Below, in pieces: positions 24,436 to 34,023 of a stretch of 35,678 bases of DNA (positions within the stretch are counted from its first letter, which is position 1; each line of letters opens with the position of its first letter). This DNA comes from Nitrospirae bacterium YQR-1 (GTDB lineage Bacteria; Nitrospirota; Thermodesulfovibrionia; Thermodesulfovibrionales; Magnetobacteriaceae): assembly GCA_039908095.1 (NCBI GenBank), contig JAMOBJ010000034.1:1-35678 (forward strand), given 5' to 3'. Both the position numbers and the translations under genes were made by a program. The notes under the pieces were generated by a model, which saw nothing but the letters and a program-made list of their open reading frames with translations, searched no databases and had not been told where the DNA came from.

Positions 24436-24633
24436 ATGCCGATATATGAGTATGTGTGTCAGGACTGCCACAATCTCTTTTCAGTATTACAGAAAATGGG
24501 TGAATCCGGGGCAGTTTGTAAGTCGTGTAATTCAACAAACGTAAAGAAGCAGTTCTCAACCTTTAGCTGTTCGGATACTTCATCCGGTTATGGTAATAAC
24601 CCCATGCCGACAGGCGGTTTTGGCGGTTCATGA
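24436..24633 (+). CDS. FmdB-family zinc ribbon protein
   Basis: The protein has 65 residues. It starts MPIYEYVCQDC, with zinc-ligand Cys8, Cys11, Cys28 and Cys31, then a Ser/Gly-rich tail. This is the FmdB/putative regulatory zinc ribbon family, small proteins of unclear function often found near one-carbon or basic housekeeping genes. AAAAGGAGTAAGCTA precedes the ATG. Confidence 0.92.
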   Translation: MPIYEYVCQDCHNLFSVLQKMGESGAVCKSCNSTNVKKQFSTFSCSDTSSGYGNNPMPTGGFGGS

Positions 24634-24732
24634 GGCGTCTCCTCCTGTTAAACCGTGTGTTTAACAAAATTAATAAAAATACATCTTCCGGGTTTTTGCG
24701 GCTTATTTTAGTGCCAGGGATGAAAATGCTTA

Positions 24733-26355
24733 ATGGCTAATAAACTTTTGCTGGTAAATAACAGTGTAACCATCCTCAAGGTGGTTGAGCTGATTCTCTC
24801 TGAAGAGGATTTCGAGGTTGTTTTTGTAAATGACGGGCAGGAGGCTTTAGAAAAATTAAAGTCCCTGGTTCCAAACATCATCCTTGCCGATGTGGAGCTG
24901 CCAAAGCTTGGCGGCTACGAGCTCTGTAAACAGGTAAAAGCTAATAAAGCCCTTAAAGACATCCCATTTGTTTTACTTATCGGGGCGTTTGAAGCCCTCA
25001 ATGAGCAAAAAATAAAGGAAGTAGGCGCCAACGATTACCTTTTCAAACCTTTTGATTCCAAAGAGTTTTTAAATAAGATACATACTTATGTCTCTCCATC
25101 CGCCCCTGCGGCAGAGTCTGTGGATTTGGGCGATAGCAGCGAGGAGACTCACGCTGAGGAGGAGCCCATCGAGCTGGGTGAGTCCTCTATCATGGATGAA
25201 AAAGACATTGACAGCCTGTTTGAAGAAACGCACGTGGAAGAGACCGCCGTGTTTGAAGATGATTCCCTGCATGATGAAAAAGATGATTTTCAGGATTTCA
25301 CGGATAATGATCTAACCACAAGGGAACTTAAAGATGTGCTGGAGAGCCTCTCGGGTGACGAGGAGGAATCCATGGGGGATATGTCTGATGCGGAACCTAT
25401 GGAGCTGGAAAACACCTCTATGATGAGCGATGCCGATATAGAGGCACTGCTTAATGAAACAATGGTGGAGGAGACCGTTTCTTTCGATGGAGATATCAGA
25501 AAACTTGTTGCTGAATCAACTGAAGAGTCCATCCTTACAGATTTTGATACCACTGGGGATGCAGCTCCGGCTGAACAAGATGGTAAAGACAACGGTGATG
25601 AATCTATCGCATCTCTCTTTGACGACATGGACAAAGAATTCCCTGAGGGCGATGTTGACCCAACTATTGACCTTTTGGATGAGGATGTGGGCGCAACTGA
25701 AATTATTGACCAAATTGACTTATCAGGTATTGAGGATGATAAAGGTGCTTTTGAAGATTTGAAGGAGTTATCCGGTAGTTTTTTTGTTAAAGATGAGAAA
25801 TCAAGCTTTGAAACTGCCGATGATACAGATAGTTTTACTCCTAAGGAGCATTTATACAGAGAACAACCTGTGGAAACCACATACAGACCGCAGGGAGACG
25901 TTCTCCTTACTTCTTTTGATGTTATAAGCATTCTTAAGAGGAGCCTTGACCATAAGGTTGATATGCTTTTTGATGAGGGACGTATTATGTCTGTTTTTCA
26001 GGACTCGGTCAATACATATGTTAAGGAAAACTTCCACAATATAAGCATCGGTCTCGATGACCGCGTCTCGGAGGCTATAAACAGAAAAATAAATGATGTT
26101 ATCGGCCAGATTAATCTCGATGCCATAATAAGCCAGGTAATATCCGCAACCATTAAAGGGATATTATCCAACACCGTTAATGAAATGTTTAAAATGACAA
26201 AGGAAATAACAGAGCGGGTCATTAAAAACACCCTGGAGGAAAACATCCCGACACTTAGAGAGGAGGTTGAGAAGGTTATATGGGAGACAGTGCCGCAGAT
26301 GGCGGAGAAACTGATAAAGATCGAAATAGAACAGATAAAATCGGAATTCATATAG
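24733..26355 (+). CDS. Receiver-domain protein with acidic repeat linker and helical C-terminal domain
   Basis: The protein has 540 residues. Residues 1-120 form a receiver domain with phosphoacceptor Asp53 (LADVELPKLGG) and Lys105 (FKPF), but the acidic pocket reads VNNS instead of an acidic pair and the switch Thr/Ser position is Gly, so phosphorylation is doubtful. Residues of about 125-380 are very acidic and contain a 34-residue imperfect repeat (144-177 and 221-254: EP-x-ELE/G, then S-x-M, D-x-D/AI, HVEET or MVEET). The C-terminal region of about 150 residues is helical and repetitive (INRKINDVIGQ, IISQVISATIKGIL, ENIPTLREEVEK). I do not recognise the last part. It lies 99 bp after fmdB, with a weak ribosome-binding site. 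Confidence 0.8.
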   Translation: MANKLLLVNNSVTILKVVELILSEEDFEVVFVNDGQEALEKLKSLVPNIILADVELPKLGGYELCKQVKANKALKDIPFVLLIGAFEALNEQKIKEVGANDYLFKPFDSKEFLNKIHTYVSPSAPAAESVDLGDSSEETHAEEEPIELGESSIMDEKDIDSLFEETHVEETAVFEDDSLHDEKDDFQDFTDNDLTTRELKDVLESLSGDEEESMGDMSDAEPMELENTSMMSDADIEALLNETMVEETVSFDGDIRKLVAESTEESILTDFDTTGDAAPAEQDGKDNGDESIASLFDDMDKEFPEGDVDPTIDLLDEDVGATEIIDQIDLSGIEDDKGAFEDLKELSGSFFVKDEKSSFETADDTDSFTPKEHLYREQPVETTYRPQGDVLLTSFDVISILKRSLDHKVDMLFDEGRIMSVFQDSVNTYVKENFHNISIGLDDRVSEAINRKINDVIGQINLDAIISQVISATIKGILSNTVNEMFKMTKEITERVIKNTLEENIPTLREEVEKVIWETVPQMAEKLIKIEIEQIKSEFI

Positions 26356-26419
26356 TGCTATCAACCTCCGACAGGAAGCCGGCAACCCATGGTTAATGAT
26401 TGATTAAACAAATATTTTT

Positions 26420-26465
26420 AAACACACAGTCTTTACCCATAGCGGCTGTGTTTGAAAAATTTTTT
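26420..26465 (+). terminator. Possible hairpin terminator upstream of valS
   Basis: AAACACACAG (26420-26429) can pair, with one bulge, with CTGTGTTT (26446-26453), and the stem is followed by GAAAAATTTTTTG. The stem is AT-rich and the T-run is offset, so this is a weak prediction. Confidence 0.3.
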
Positions 26466-26485
26466 GTATAAAAGGAATCGCTTCA

Positions 26486-29338
26486 ATGGAAGATACGAAA
26501 AAAGAACCACCGAAGGGATATACTCCGGCGGAAATAGAAGATAAATGGTATAAGTTTTGGTTGGAAAACAATCTTTTCACCCCCGAAACCGACAGTGCGC
26601 AGCCGGCATTTTCAATAGTAATTCCGCCTCCTAATGTGACCGGTACTCTGCACATGGGACATGCACTAAATGCCACCCTGCAGGATACTCTTTGCCGGTG
26701 GAAACGGATGAAAGGTTTTAAAGTGTTGTGGATTCCCGGTACCGACCACGCCGGCATAGCCACCCAAAATGTTGTAGAAAAAAAACTTGACAAAGAAGGA
26801 CTCAGCCGCCACAAACTTGGCCGGGATGAGTTCATTAGGAGGGTCTGGGAGTGGAAACACAGTTATGGCGGGCAGATAATTCACCAGTTAAAAAAACTTG
26901 GAGCCTCCTGTGACTGGACCAGAGAGCGTTTCACTCTGGATGAGGGGCTCTCAGAGGCTGTAACCGAGGTGTTTTTTACCCTCTTTGAAGAGGGGCTTAT
27001 ATACAGGGCACTGAGGCTTATCAACTGGTGTCCGCGCTGCTACACGGCTCTTTCCGACCTTGAAGCCGAACATGAGGAACTTGAGGGAAGACTTACCTAC
27101 ATAAAGTACCCGCTTGAGGATGAATCAGGGCACATTGTGGTGGCAACCACACGGCCTGAGACAATGCTTGGGGATACGGCTGTTGCCGTTAACTCAAGGG
27201 ATGCCAGGTACCAGCACCTGATAGGGAAAAACCTGAAACTCCCGCTTACAAAAAGAATCATCCCCATTGTTGCCGACACGGAGGTTGATCCGGCCTTTGG
27301 CACCGGGGCTGTGAAGGTAACGCCCTCACATGATTTTAACGATGAGGGTATAGCCAAAAGACAGAATCCAAACTTACCTTTTGTTACGGTCATAGGGCTT
27401 GACGGTACAATGACACCGGATGCCGGACGCAGGTTTGCAGGCCTTGACAGATATGAGTGCAGAAAACTTGTCGTAGCTGACCTTAAAGAGAGGGGCCTTA
27501 TTCAAAAAGAAGAAAAACATGTCCACTCTGTTGCAGCTTGTTACAGGTGTAAAACCATAATAGAGCCCCTTCCCACGGCCCAGTGGTACGTCAATGTTGC
27601 AGGCATGGCAAAAGACGCCATAGAGTCGGTCAGGGAAGGAAGGATTCGTATTATACCCGATGGATGGAAGAACAATTATTACTCATGGATGGAGGGCATA
27701 AGAGACTGGTGCATATCAAGGCAAATATGGTGGGGCCACAGAATCCCTATATGGTACTGTCCAAAGTGTAATGGCTCTGACGGTAAGCCTGGTGGTGAGT
27801 CCATATTTGTGGTTCTTTCAAAAAAAATGAGAGGACTAGCTGAGGGAAGCTATGCTCAGCTGACAGAGGCCGGTGTGCAGCATACCGATATAATTCAAAA
27901 TGCCCAGAGTATCAGGATAGGAATAACGGTTAAACATTTTTCCGGCAGCAGCGCCCCACAGTGTTGTCCTCATTGCGGCAATGCTGACATTATCAGGGAC
28001 CCGGACGTTTTAGACACGTGGTTTTCATCGGCGCTTTGGCCTTTTTCCACTATGGGGTGGCCTGAGAAAACCAAAGAGCTGAGAGAATTTTACCCGACAA
28101 GCGTCCTTGTCACAGCCTTTGATATTTTATTTTTTTGGGTGGCAAGGATGATAATGATGGGGTTGAAGTTTATGAAAGACAGTCCCTTTCATGACGTCTA
28201 TATTCATGCCCTCATAAGGGATGAAAAGGGGCAGAAGATGAGTAAATCCAAGGGTAATGTGATTGATCCTTTGATTATGATAGATAAGTATGGCACTGAC
28301 TCGTTCAGGTTTTCACTGGCGGCTTTTGCCGCCCAGGGCAGGGATATCAGGTTTTCAGAGGAAAGGGTGGAAGGCTACAAACACTTCATTAATAAACTCT
28401 GGAATGCCTCACGGTTTATTAATATTAATATTGAAAAATATGGATTTGATAGAAAACTAACTATTGAGGAAATTGAAAGACAACTCGGTGCTACAGAGCC
28501 TGCACAGATGCAGCTGCCGCAAAGGTGGATTATGAGCAGGCTGGCTTTTGCCGCCTCAGAGGTCAACAAAGGGCTCGATGAGTACAGGTTTAATGATGCA
28601 GCAAATGCCGTTTATCAATTTGTATGGTATGAGTTTTGCGATTGGTATATTGAAATGTCCAAGACGTCTTTTGAAAAGTCTTCAGGGATTGCCTCTGACA
28701 CTTTAAAGTGCCTTCTTTACGTTCTTGACACCTCCCTCAGGCTTCTACATCCCCTTATGCCTTTTGTTACCGAGGAGATTTGGAACTCTTACCCGCATGA
28801 GGGAAAAACAATAATGCTCACTCCTTATCCCGACATGCTAAAACAGGATGAGGAGGCACAGCAGCAGATGGATTTCATAATAAATGCCATAACCGGCATC
28901 AGAAGCATCCGGGGTGAATTCAACATTTCTCCGTCAAAGAAAATTCCGGTTTTAATCAAGACTTTTTCACACACTGCAAAGGTAAATCTCTTAGCAAACA
29001 AAGATTTCATTGTAACTCTCACTAAGGCGGAAAGCCTTGAGATAGGGGATAGCATAGAAAAGACAAAGGGTTCGGTTACCTCGGTTAAGACGGATATGGA
29101 AATATACGTTCCCTTAAGCGGACTGTTTGACATTGACACAGAGGTTGATAGGCTTGATAAGGAACTAAAGAGGGTTGAGGAGGCTATCCACGGCTTAAAC
29201 ATAAAACTCTCCAATGAAGACTTTATAGAGCGTGCTCCTAAAGCTGTTGTCGATAAAGAGAGGCTGCGGTACAATGAGCATATTTTAAAGAGAGACCGAA
29301 TACTGGAAAACATAAGTAGGCTTAAGGAAGCACGATGA
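26486..29338 (+). CDS. valS: Valyl-tRNA synthetase
   Basis: The protein has 950 residues and is a class I synthetase. The HIGH-type motif is in PPNVTGTLHMGHALN, the editing domain contains TTRPETMLGDTAVAV and DPAFGTGAVKVTPSHDFND, and the KMSKS motif is in KMSKSKGNVIDP. The anticodon-binding and C-terminal coiled-coil arm (LDKELKRVEEAI) follow. It is longer than the usual roughly 880 because the zinc-knuckle region is split: WYCPKCN near 425 and CCPHCG near 493 are separated by about 60 residues that most homologues lack. AAGGA sets the ATG. Its TGA overlaps the nadC ATG (ATGA). Confidence 0.97.
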   Translation: MEDTKKEPPKGYTPAEIEDKWYKFWLENNLFTPETDSAQPAFSIVIPPPNVTGTLHMGHALNATLQDTLCRWKRMKGFKVLWIPGTDHAGIATQNVVEKKLDKEGLSRHKLGRDEFIRRVWEWKHSYGGQIIHQLKKLGASCDWTRERFTLDEGLSEAVTEVFFTLFEEGLIYRALRLINWCPRCYTALSDLEAEHEELEGRLTYIKYPLEDESGHIVVATTRPETMLGDTAVAVNSRDARYQHLIGKNLKLPLTKRIIPIVADTEVDPAFGTGAVKVTPSHDFNDEGIAKRQNPNLPFVTVIGLDGTMTPDAGRRFAGLDRYECRKLVVADLKERGLIQKEEKHVHSVAACYRCKTIIEPLPTAQWYVNVAGMAKDAIESVREGRIRIIPDGWKNNYYSWMEGIRDWCISRQIWWGHRIPIWYCPKCNGSDGKPGGESIFVVLSKKMRGLAEGSYAQLTEAGVQHTDIIQNAQSIRIGITVKHFSGSSAPQCCPHCGNADIIRDPDVLDTWFSSALWPFSTMGWPEKTKELREFYPTSVLVTAFDILFFWVARMIMMGLKFMKDSPFHDVYIHALIRDEKGQKMSKSKGNVIDPLIMIDKYGTDSFRFSLAAFAAQGRDIRFSEERVEGYKHFINKLWNASRFININIEKYGFDRKLTIEEIERQLGATEPAQMQLPQRWIMSRLAFAASEVNKGLDEYRFNDAANAVYQFVWYEFCDWYIEMSKTSFEKSSGIASDTLKCLLYVLDTSLRLLHPLMPFVTEEIWNSYPHEGKTIMLTPYPDMLKQDEEAQQQMDFIINAITGIRSIRGEFNISPSKKIPVLIKTFSHTAKVNLLANKDFIVTLTKAESLEIGDSIEKTKGSVTSVKTDMEIYVPLSGLFDIDTEVDRLDKELKRVEEAIHGLNIKLSNEDFIERAPKAVVDKERLRYNEHILKRDRILENISRLKEAR

Positions 29339-30171
29339 TACCACCTTCCGTGTCTGAGTTTATAAAAAAAGCCTTAGAAGAGGACATCGGCCATGGGGAT
29401 ATAACAACCATGTGCACCATTGATGAGGCAACAGAGGCGGAGGCTGTGGTGTTTGCCAAGGAGGATATGATTGTTGCCGGAATGCCTTTTTTCAGAGAGG
29501 TTTTCAAGGTTCTCGATACATCTGTAACAGTGGATGTCTTAGCAGATGAGGGCACAGCAGTGCAAAAGGGCGATAAAATAGCAATAGTCAGGGGTAAAAC
29601 CGTCTCATTACTTACGGGGGAGAGATTAGCTCTTAACCTGATTCAGAGGTTATCGGGGATTGCAACTTTGACTGCAAAGTTTGTGTCTCAGGTCAAAGAC
29701 CTTCCGGTTAAAATTCTTGATACGAGAAAGACCACACCCAATATGAGGTACATGGAAAAGTATGCTGTAACAATGGGAGGCGGGGCAAACCACAGGTTCG
29801 GACTCTATGACGGAGTGTTAATTAAAGACAACCATATAAAGGCCGCCGGAGGAATTACAAAGGCAGTGGCACGCGCAAAGAATACTCCGTTTTTGACAAA
29901 AACAGAGGTTGAGGTAAAAACCCTTGCACAACTCGATGAGGCGCTCAGTTGCGGCGTTGACGCCGTAATGTTGGATAATATGGATATTGAGCAGATGAAA
30001 GAGGCTGTCGGGGTTATCAGAGCAAAGAGCGGCAGTGTTGTCACTGAGGCCTCCGGCAATGTAAAACTTGAAAATGTAAGGGCAATAGCAGGGACCGGGG
30101 TTGACGTTATTTCAACAGGTTTTATTACACACTCGGCACAGGCTGTGGACATAAGTATGAAGATTATGTAA
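29335..30171 (+). CDS. nadC: Nicotinate-nucleotide pyrophosphorylase (quinolinate phosphoribosyltransferase)
   Basis: The protein has 278 residues. Motifs are EDIGHGDITT, ERLALNLIQRLSGIAT, ILDTRKTTPNMRYMEKYAV, GGGANHRFGLYDGVLIKDNH and EVEVKTLAQLDEAL, with late EASGNVKLENVRAIAGTGVD, all diagnostic of NadC. It converts quinolinate and PRPP to nicotinate mononucleotide in NAD synthesis. It is translationally coupled to valS, and its end overlaps the convergent hydrolase gene by 8 bp. Confidence 0.97.
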   Translation: MIPPSVSEFIKKALEEDIGHGDITTMCTIDEATEAEAVVFAKEDMIVAGMPFFREVFKVLDTSVTVDVLADEGTAVQKGDKIAIVRGKTVSLLTGERLALNLIQRLSGIATLTAKFVSQVKDLPVKILDTRKTTPNMRYMEKYAVTMGGGANHRFGLYDGVLIKDNHIKAAGGITKAVARAKNTPFLTKTEVEVKTLAQLDEALSCGVDAVMLDNMDIEQMKEAVGVIRAKSGSVVTEASGNVKLENVRAIAGTGVDVISTGFITHSAQAVDISMKIM

Positions 30172-31165
30172 GTTTAGTTGATCCATTTGAAGTGGGGGCG
30201 GGGGTAGAGGTCCACGTCACGGTAGATTTTGAGGTGGTATTTAACTGTGTCACACAACTATTATGCTCTACAATTTCAAGGAGATACCTGAGGATTCGGC
30301 CCTTGTGGTTAAGGCTCTCCGGTATCCAGTGGTATGAATCTATTTTATCGTAGTCGTAAATAATATCAGCCGGGTTATCGTTACAGCGGCTCCATGCGGC
30401 TTTTCCCATTGCAGCACCGTTGAGAAGCTCCACGGCGTGGCCCTTAAATCTGCCCTGCATATGTTCATTTTCAGCCTGATATCTGAAATATCCGCAGGTA
30501 ATCTCACCAATAAAAGCCGCCGCCTCTCGGTCTCTCCAAAACTGGTGATTTGAGGACGGAAAATCTTTTAATGGTTTATGAGTGTCATTTTTTGTAATGT
30601 TTACACGGTTTGAAGGCCCTTCCCAATCAAAAATATACCTGACTGTCCCTTTTTTTACCGGAAATCGTGCAAGTGCGCCTGTTGCTATCGTTATCCCTAT
30701 AGAAAAAGACAAAATTCCCAGATTCTGAGAGTCAACTTCCGTCAGTTCTGAAAAAAAATCAATAGCACCCGCTAATTCTTCCTGATGCTTAGCACCCCAA
30801 TAATCCTCAATGCCTCCTGTTTTACCACGCCCGCAAGGGTCATAATGAAGCACTATAAACCCTAAAGAGGCTACATCATCCGCCGTAACCTCAGTGTTGC
30901 CGTCATAATCTGTTCCACAGCTGCCACCGCCCGGCACAATTACCACGCCCGGATATTTCCCCTGCGGCTTACTCGCATCTATGGGCTTGTGCACATGGGC
31001 ATAAACACGGTATGGCGCTCCGTACGATGGTTTAATATCTATCCATACCTGCTCAAAAACCGTTTTAAGCGGCTGCATTTGTAAAAACTCCGAAGGGAAA
31101 GCAGACCCTCCGGATATATGAAAGAAACCACCTGCCAAACGGTTGATAAAATCAAAAACACCCAC
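30164..31165 (-). CDS. Alpha/beta hydrolase (dienelactone hydrolase / acetyl xylan esterase-like)
   Basis: The protein has 333 residues. After HVHKPIDASKP and the PGVVIVPGGG oxyanion strand come VLHYDPCGRGKTGG and a nucleophile elbow LSFSIGI (SFSIG, fitting x-x-S-x-G with Ser in place of the usual Gly). The acid and base are less clear; candidates are the Asp in FDWEGP and His in KGHAVEL. No signal peptide is seen. The C-terminal tail is Thr/Ser-rich (TWTSTPAPTSNGS). The GTG start has a weak AGG upstream. It lies 17 nt after a response regulator and appears to be the last gene of the kinase-regulator operon; substrate unknown. Confidence 0.65.
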   Translation of the reverse strand: MGVFDFINRLAGGFFHISGGSAFPSEFLQMQPLKTVFEQVWIDIKPSYGAPYRVYAHVHKPIDASKPQGKYPGVVIVPGGGSCGTDYDGNTEVTADDVASLGFIVLHYDPCGRGKTGGIEDYWGAKHQEELAGAIDFFSELTEVDSQNLGILSFSIGITIATGALARFPVKKGTVRYIFDWEGPSNRVNITKNDTHKPLKDFPSSNHQFWRDREAAAFIGEITCGYFRYQAENEHMQGRFKGHAVELLNGAAMGKAAWSRCNDNPADIIYDYDKIDSYHWIPESLNHKGRILRYLLEIVEHNSCVTQLNTTSKSTVTWTSTPAPTSNGSTKLT

Positions 31166-31182
31166 CTGTGTACCGGTGTTAA

Positions 31183-31584
31183 TTAATCATTGATAAAACC
31201 GTAGTTTTCCATCAGTGATTTCAGTTTTTTGGTATCAATGGGTTTTGTAAGATAATCGTTACAGCCGCCGCGGTAGTAAGCATCAAGTACATCTTTGGCG
31301 GAATCAAGGGCGGTTGTCATGATGATTTTAACCTCATCATTGGGTGTAATTCCCATCGCCTTTTCTTTGTCACGAATATTTTTTAACGCTTTTAACCCGT
31401 CAAGTTCAGGCATCATGATGTCAAGACAGATAAGATCATAGCCCTGTCCCTCATCCATAGCCAGCATGAAGGCCTCTACCGCCTCCGCCCCGTTTACTGT
31501 AACGTCCACATCCCCAAATGGTGTTAAAAAATGCTGCAACAATGTGCGACTTGTAAAGTCATCCTCTGCTATAAGTATCCTCAT
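31183..31584 (-). CDS. CheY-like response regulator
   Basis: The protein has 133 residues and only a receiver domain: AEDD pocket (7-9), phosphoacceptor Asp55 in LDIMMPELDG, Thr90/91 and Lys114 in LTKP. GGAGGTAGCACTTT precedes the ATG. It lies 42 nt downstream of the hybrid kinase, so it is a probable output or phosphate sink of that kinase's HPt domain. Confidence 0.92.
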   Translation of the reverse strand: MRILIAEDDFTSRTLLQHFLTPFGDVDVTVNGAEAVEAFMLAMDEGQGYDLICLDIMMPELDGLKALKNIRDKEKAMGITPNDEVKIIMTTALDSAKDVLDAYYRGGCNDYLTKPIDTKKLKSLMENYGFIND

Positions 31585-31626
31585 AAAGTGCTACCTCCAT
31601 TCTTTAAATTATATAATAATTCCCGT

Positions 31627-34023
31627 CTATTTTCCTGCAGCATATTCTGTAACCGCCGCAATTAAATCTTTCATTTCTAATTCCATTTTAGTAAAAACAG
31701 AGCGCACCTTTTCCATGTCAGGTTTTCTTGCCGCTAATTCCATTCTTAACGCCTCATTTCTTACTAATGAGCCCCCGATATTGGCAGCCATGCCCTTTAT
31801 GGTATGTGCCTGCGCCTCAATTGCACGGGCATCGGTACCTCTGATTAGTGCTTTTAACTTCTCTATCTGCTTTGGTGCATCATCTAAGAAAGCCGCACAA
31901 AGTTTTTTTAGCAACTCAACGTCCTCTCCCAGCCTACTTAAAGAATCCTCAACGTCAAAAGCAATAAGCTTTGGTTTTACAGCCCTGACCGCCTCACTGC
32001 GCCCTGCACTTTCAGTGGTCTCAACCGGAGCATATTTGTTTATGATTTCATAAAGCACACTTGCTGCAATGGGTTTGGATATGAAATCATTCATACCGGC
32101 CTCTATACATCTTTCCCTGTCGCCTTTCATCGCATGTGCCGTCATTGCTATTATCGTTATATCTTTGTTTATGCTTTTGTCTTTCCCACTTCTAATTATA
32201 CCGGTAGCCTCAAAGCCGTCCATCTCAGGCATCTGAACATCCATAAAGACAAGATCGAAGCCATCGGTGCTCAGTTTCTCTAAAGCCTCCTTACCTGTGA
32301 CGGCTGTTACTATCGTGTGTCCCTTCTTTTTCATTAATCTGACTGCCAGCTCCCGATTTACTACGTTATCTTCGGCAAGAAGTATTTTCATAGTCTTGTG
32401 TTTTTCCAGTGTGACCGTTGTTTCGGCAGTTAGTGTCTCACTCTGCTGTCCACTGAGAGCCAGGCACGTTGTCTCGGCAAATGCTTGATATTTTACCGGC
32501 ATCGACAGTGTAACCGACACACCTATCTGGGCACATTTTGCTGCAAATCCAGGACTGAATCCGTAATTTAACATGATTATTTCAAGCTCAGGCCGGTTAT
32601 TTTCTGATTTTATATCCATCACTGCACTAAGACCGTCGGAATCCCTTAACTCAGGCGATATTATAGCCAGATTTATCGGTGTTCCCGAGGCTGCTGCACG
32701 ATTAAAAGCCTCTTGCATTTCAGAAACACTCTCAGCCTCATAGACGCTAAAACCACACCACTTTGACATATTCCTTAAAGCCTCTCTGCCTGATTCGTCA
32801 GAGTCGGCAATTAATACGGATTTACCGGAAAATACCCTTGCCAAACCTTTCTTAAGCTGAACCCCGTGCTCTGTAACGGCACGACAGACAATGGTGAAGC
32901 GAAAAGCCGTACCCACCCCTACAGTGCTGGTTACAGTTATAGTGCCGCCCATTAATGTAATGAGTTTTTTGGTTATCGTAAGACCCAATCCAGTACCGCC
33001 GTATTTCCTGGCCGTTGAACGGTCTGCCTGTGTGAAACTGTCAAAAATTGCCCCAATCCTTGATTTTGGTATGCCTATGCCGGTGTCAGTTATGGTACAA
33101 CTCAGCATGACAGTGCCGTTTAACGCAACCGGCGCCCGCTCTTTGCTCATTTTAAGTGTTATACTACCCTTTTCTGTAAACTTTATAGCGTTACCGCAGA
33201 TGTTTATGATTATCTGCCTTAATCTTGAAGGATCCCCTATTACAGTTACCGGAACGTCCGGCTCTATAATGCAGTGTAACTTTATCCCTTTTTTCTGGAA
33301 CTGAACGCCCAGAGGATCAAGGGCTGATTCCACCGTGTCATAGAGATTAAATTCGGTACTGTCGAGCTCAAATTTGCCGGCTTCCATTTTAGAATAGTCA
33401 AGAACGCTGTTTAATAAATGCAACAGAGAATGCGCAGAATCTCTGACCATTTCAAGGTTACGTCTCTGTTCGGAAGACAATTCAGTTTCAAGGGTAAGCT
33501 CGGTCATGCCGATTATTCCATTCATTGGAGTTCTGAGCTCATGGCTGATACCGGCTATAAAATCACTTTTTGCAACATTGGCTGCCTCCGCCGTTTCTTT
33601 CTCTATTTTAAGCTGTGCCTCAGCTTGCTTTCTTGCGGTTATGTCGAAAGAAACCATGAGGTAGGAAGTCAGGTTCCCCTCTGCATCATAAAGAATATTG
33701 GTGTTTGTCGCCAAATCCATGTATGTCCCGTTATTTTTTCTGAAACGGTATTCTAAAGAAGAACGAAGCAGCTCATTTTTCTCGACTATTTGCATACATT
33801 TGCTAATATCATCAGGATGGATATAAGCCATTATGTCTGTATATAAAAGAGAGTCAACGGAGTAACCTGTATTTAAGGCAAAGGAATGATTAGCAAAAAT
33901 GATTCGCCAGTTAGTGTCAATTTCCACCACAAAGTCACGCATGTTTTCCACAAGGTTCCTGTACTTATCTACGGAAACCGCTTGTGTCTCTTGCATATCT
34001 TCAGACTCCGCCACTTCACCCAT
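31627..34023 (-). CDS. Hybrid sensor histidine kinase (PAS-HisKA-HATPase-REC-REC-HPt)
   Basis: The protein has about 798 residues and no membrane segment, so it is cytoplasmic. A PAS domain (NLVENMRDFVVEID to ITARKQ) is followed by HisKA with the phospho-His in GISHELRTPMNG (near 161), HATPase with IINICGNAIKFT, DTGIGIP and GGTGLGLTI, and a first receiver-like domain with a DSDE pocket whose phospho-Asp position reads ISPEL, so it is degenerate. A second, intact receiver has MDVQMPEMDG, and a C-terminal HPt has the His in AHTIKGMAANIG. The ATG at 34023 is chosen; the frame is open 13 codons further to a TTG inside a GCCGG palindrome, with no better ribosome-binding site. The signal sensed by PAS is unknown. 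Confidence 0.92.
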   Translation of the reverse strand: MGEVAESEDMQETQAVSVDKYRNLVENMRDFVVEIDTNWRIIFANHSFALNTGYSVDSLLYTDIMAYIHPDDISKCMQIVEKNELLRSSLEYRFRKNNGTYMDLATNTNILYDAEGNLTSYLMVSFDITARKQAEAQLKIEKETAEAANVAKSDFIAGISHELRTPMNGIIGMTELTLETELSSEQRRNLEMVRDSAHSLLHLLNSVLDYSKMEAGKFELDSTEFNLYDTVESALDPLGVQFQKKGIKLHCIIEPDVPVTVIGDPSRLRQIIINICGNAIKFTEKGSITLKMSKERAPVALNGTVMLSCTITDTGIGIPKSRIGAIFDSFTQADRSTARKYGGTGLGLTITKKLITLMGGTITVTSTVGVGTAFRFTIVCRAVTEHGVQLKKGLARVFSGKSVLIADSDESGREALRNMSKWCGFSVYEAESVSEMQEAFNRAAASGTPINLAIISPELRDSDGLSAVMDIKSENNRPELEIIMLNYGFSPGFAAKCAQIGVSVTLSMPVKYQAFAETTCLALSGQQSETLTAETTVTLEKHKTMKILLAEDNVVNRELAVRLMKKKGHTIVTAVTGKEALEKLSTDGFDLVFMDVQMPEMDGFEATGIIRSGKDKSINKDITIIAMTAHAMKGDRERCIEAGMNDFISKPIAASVLYEIINKYAPVETTESAGRSEAVRAVKPKLIAFDVEDSLSRLGEDVELLKKLCAAFLDDAPKQIEKLKALIRGTDARAIEAQAHTIKGMAANIGGSLVRNEALRMELAARKPDMEKVRSVFTKMELEMKDLIAAVTEYAAGK

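Noticed and set aside
25290..25931. 213-codon Ser-rich minus-strand ORF inside the acidic receiver protein gene
   Set aside because: The Ser-rich content is what antisense of an acidic (GAT/GAG-rich) coding stretch gives; no ribosome-binding site.
28825..29313. 162-codon minus-strand ORF within the valS 3' end
   Set aside because: It is antisense to the conserved anticodon-binding and coiled-coil part of ValRS.
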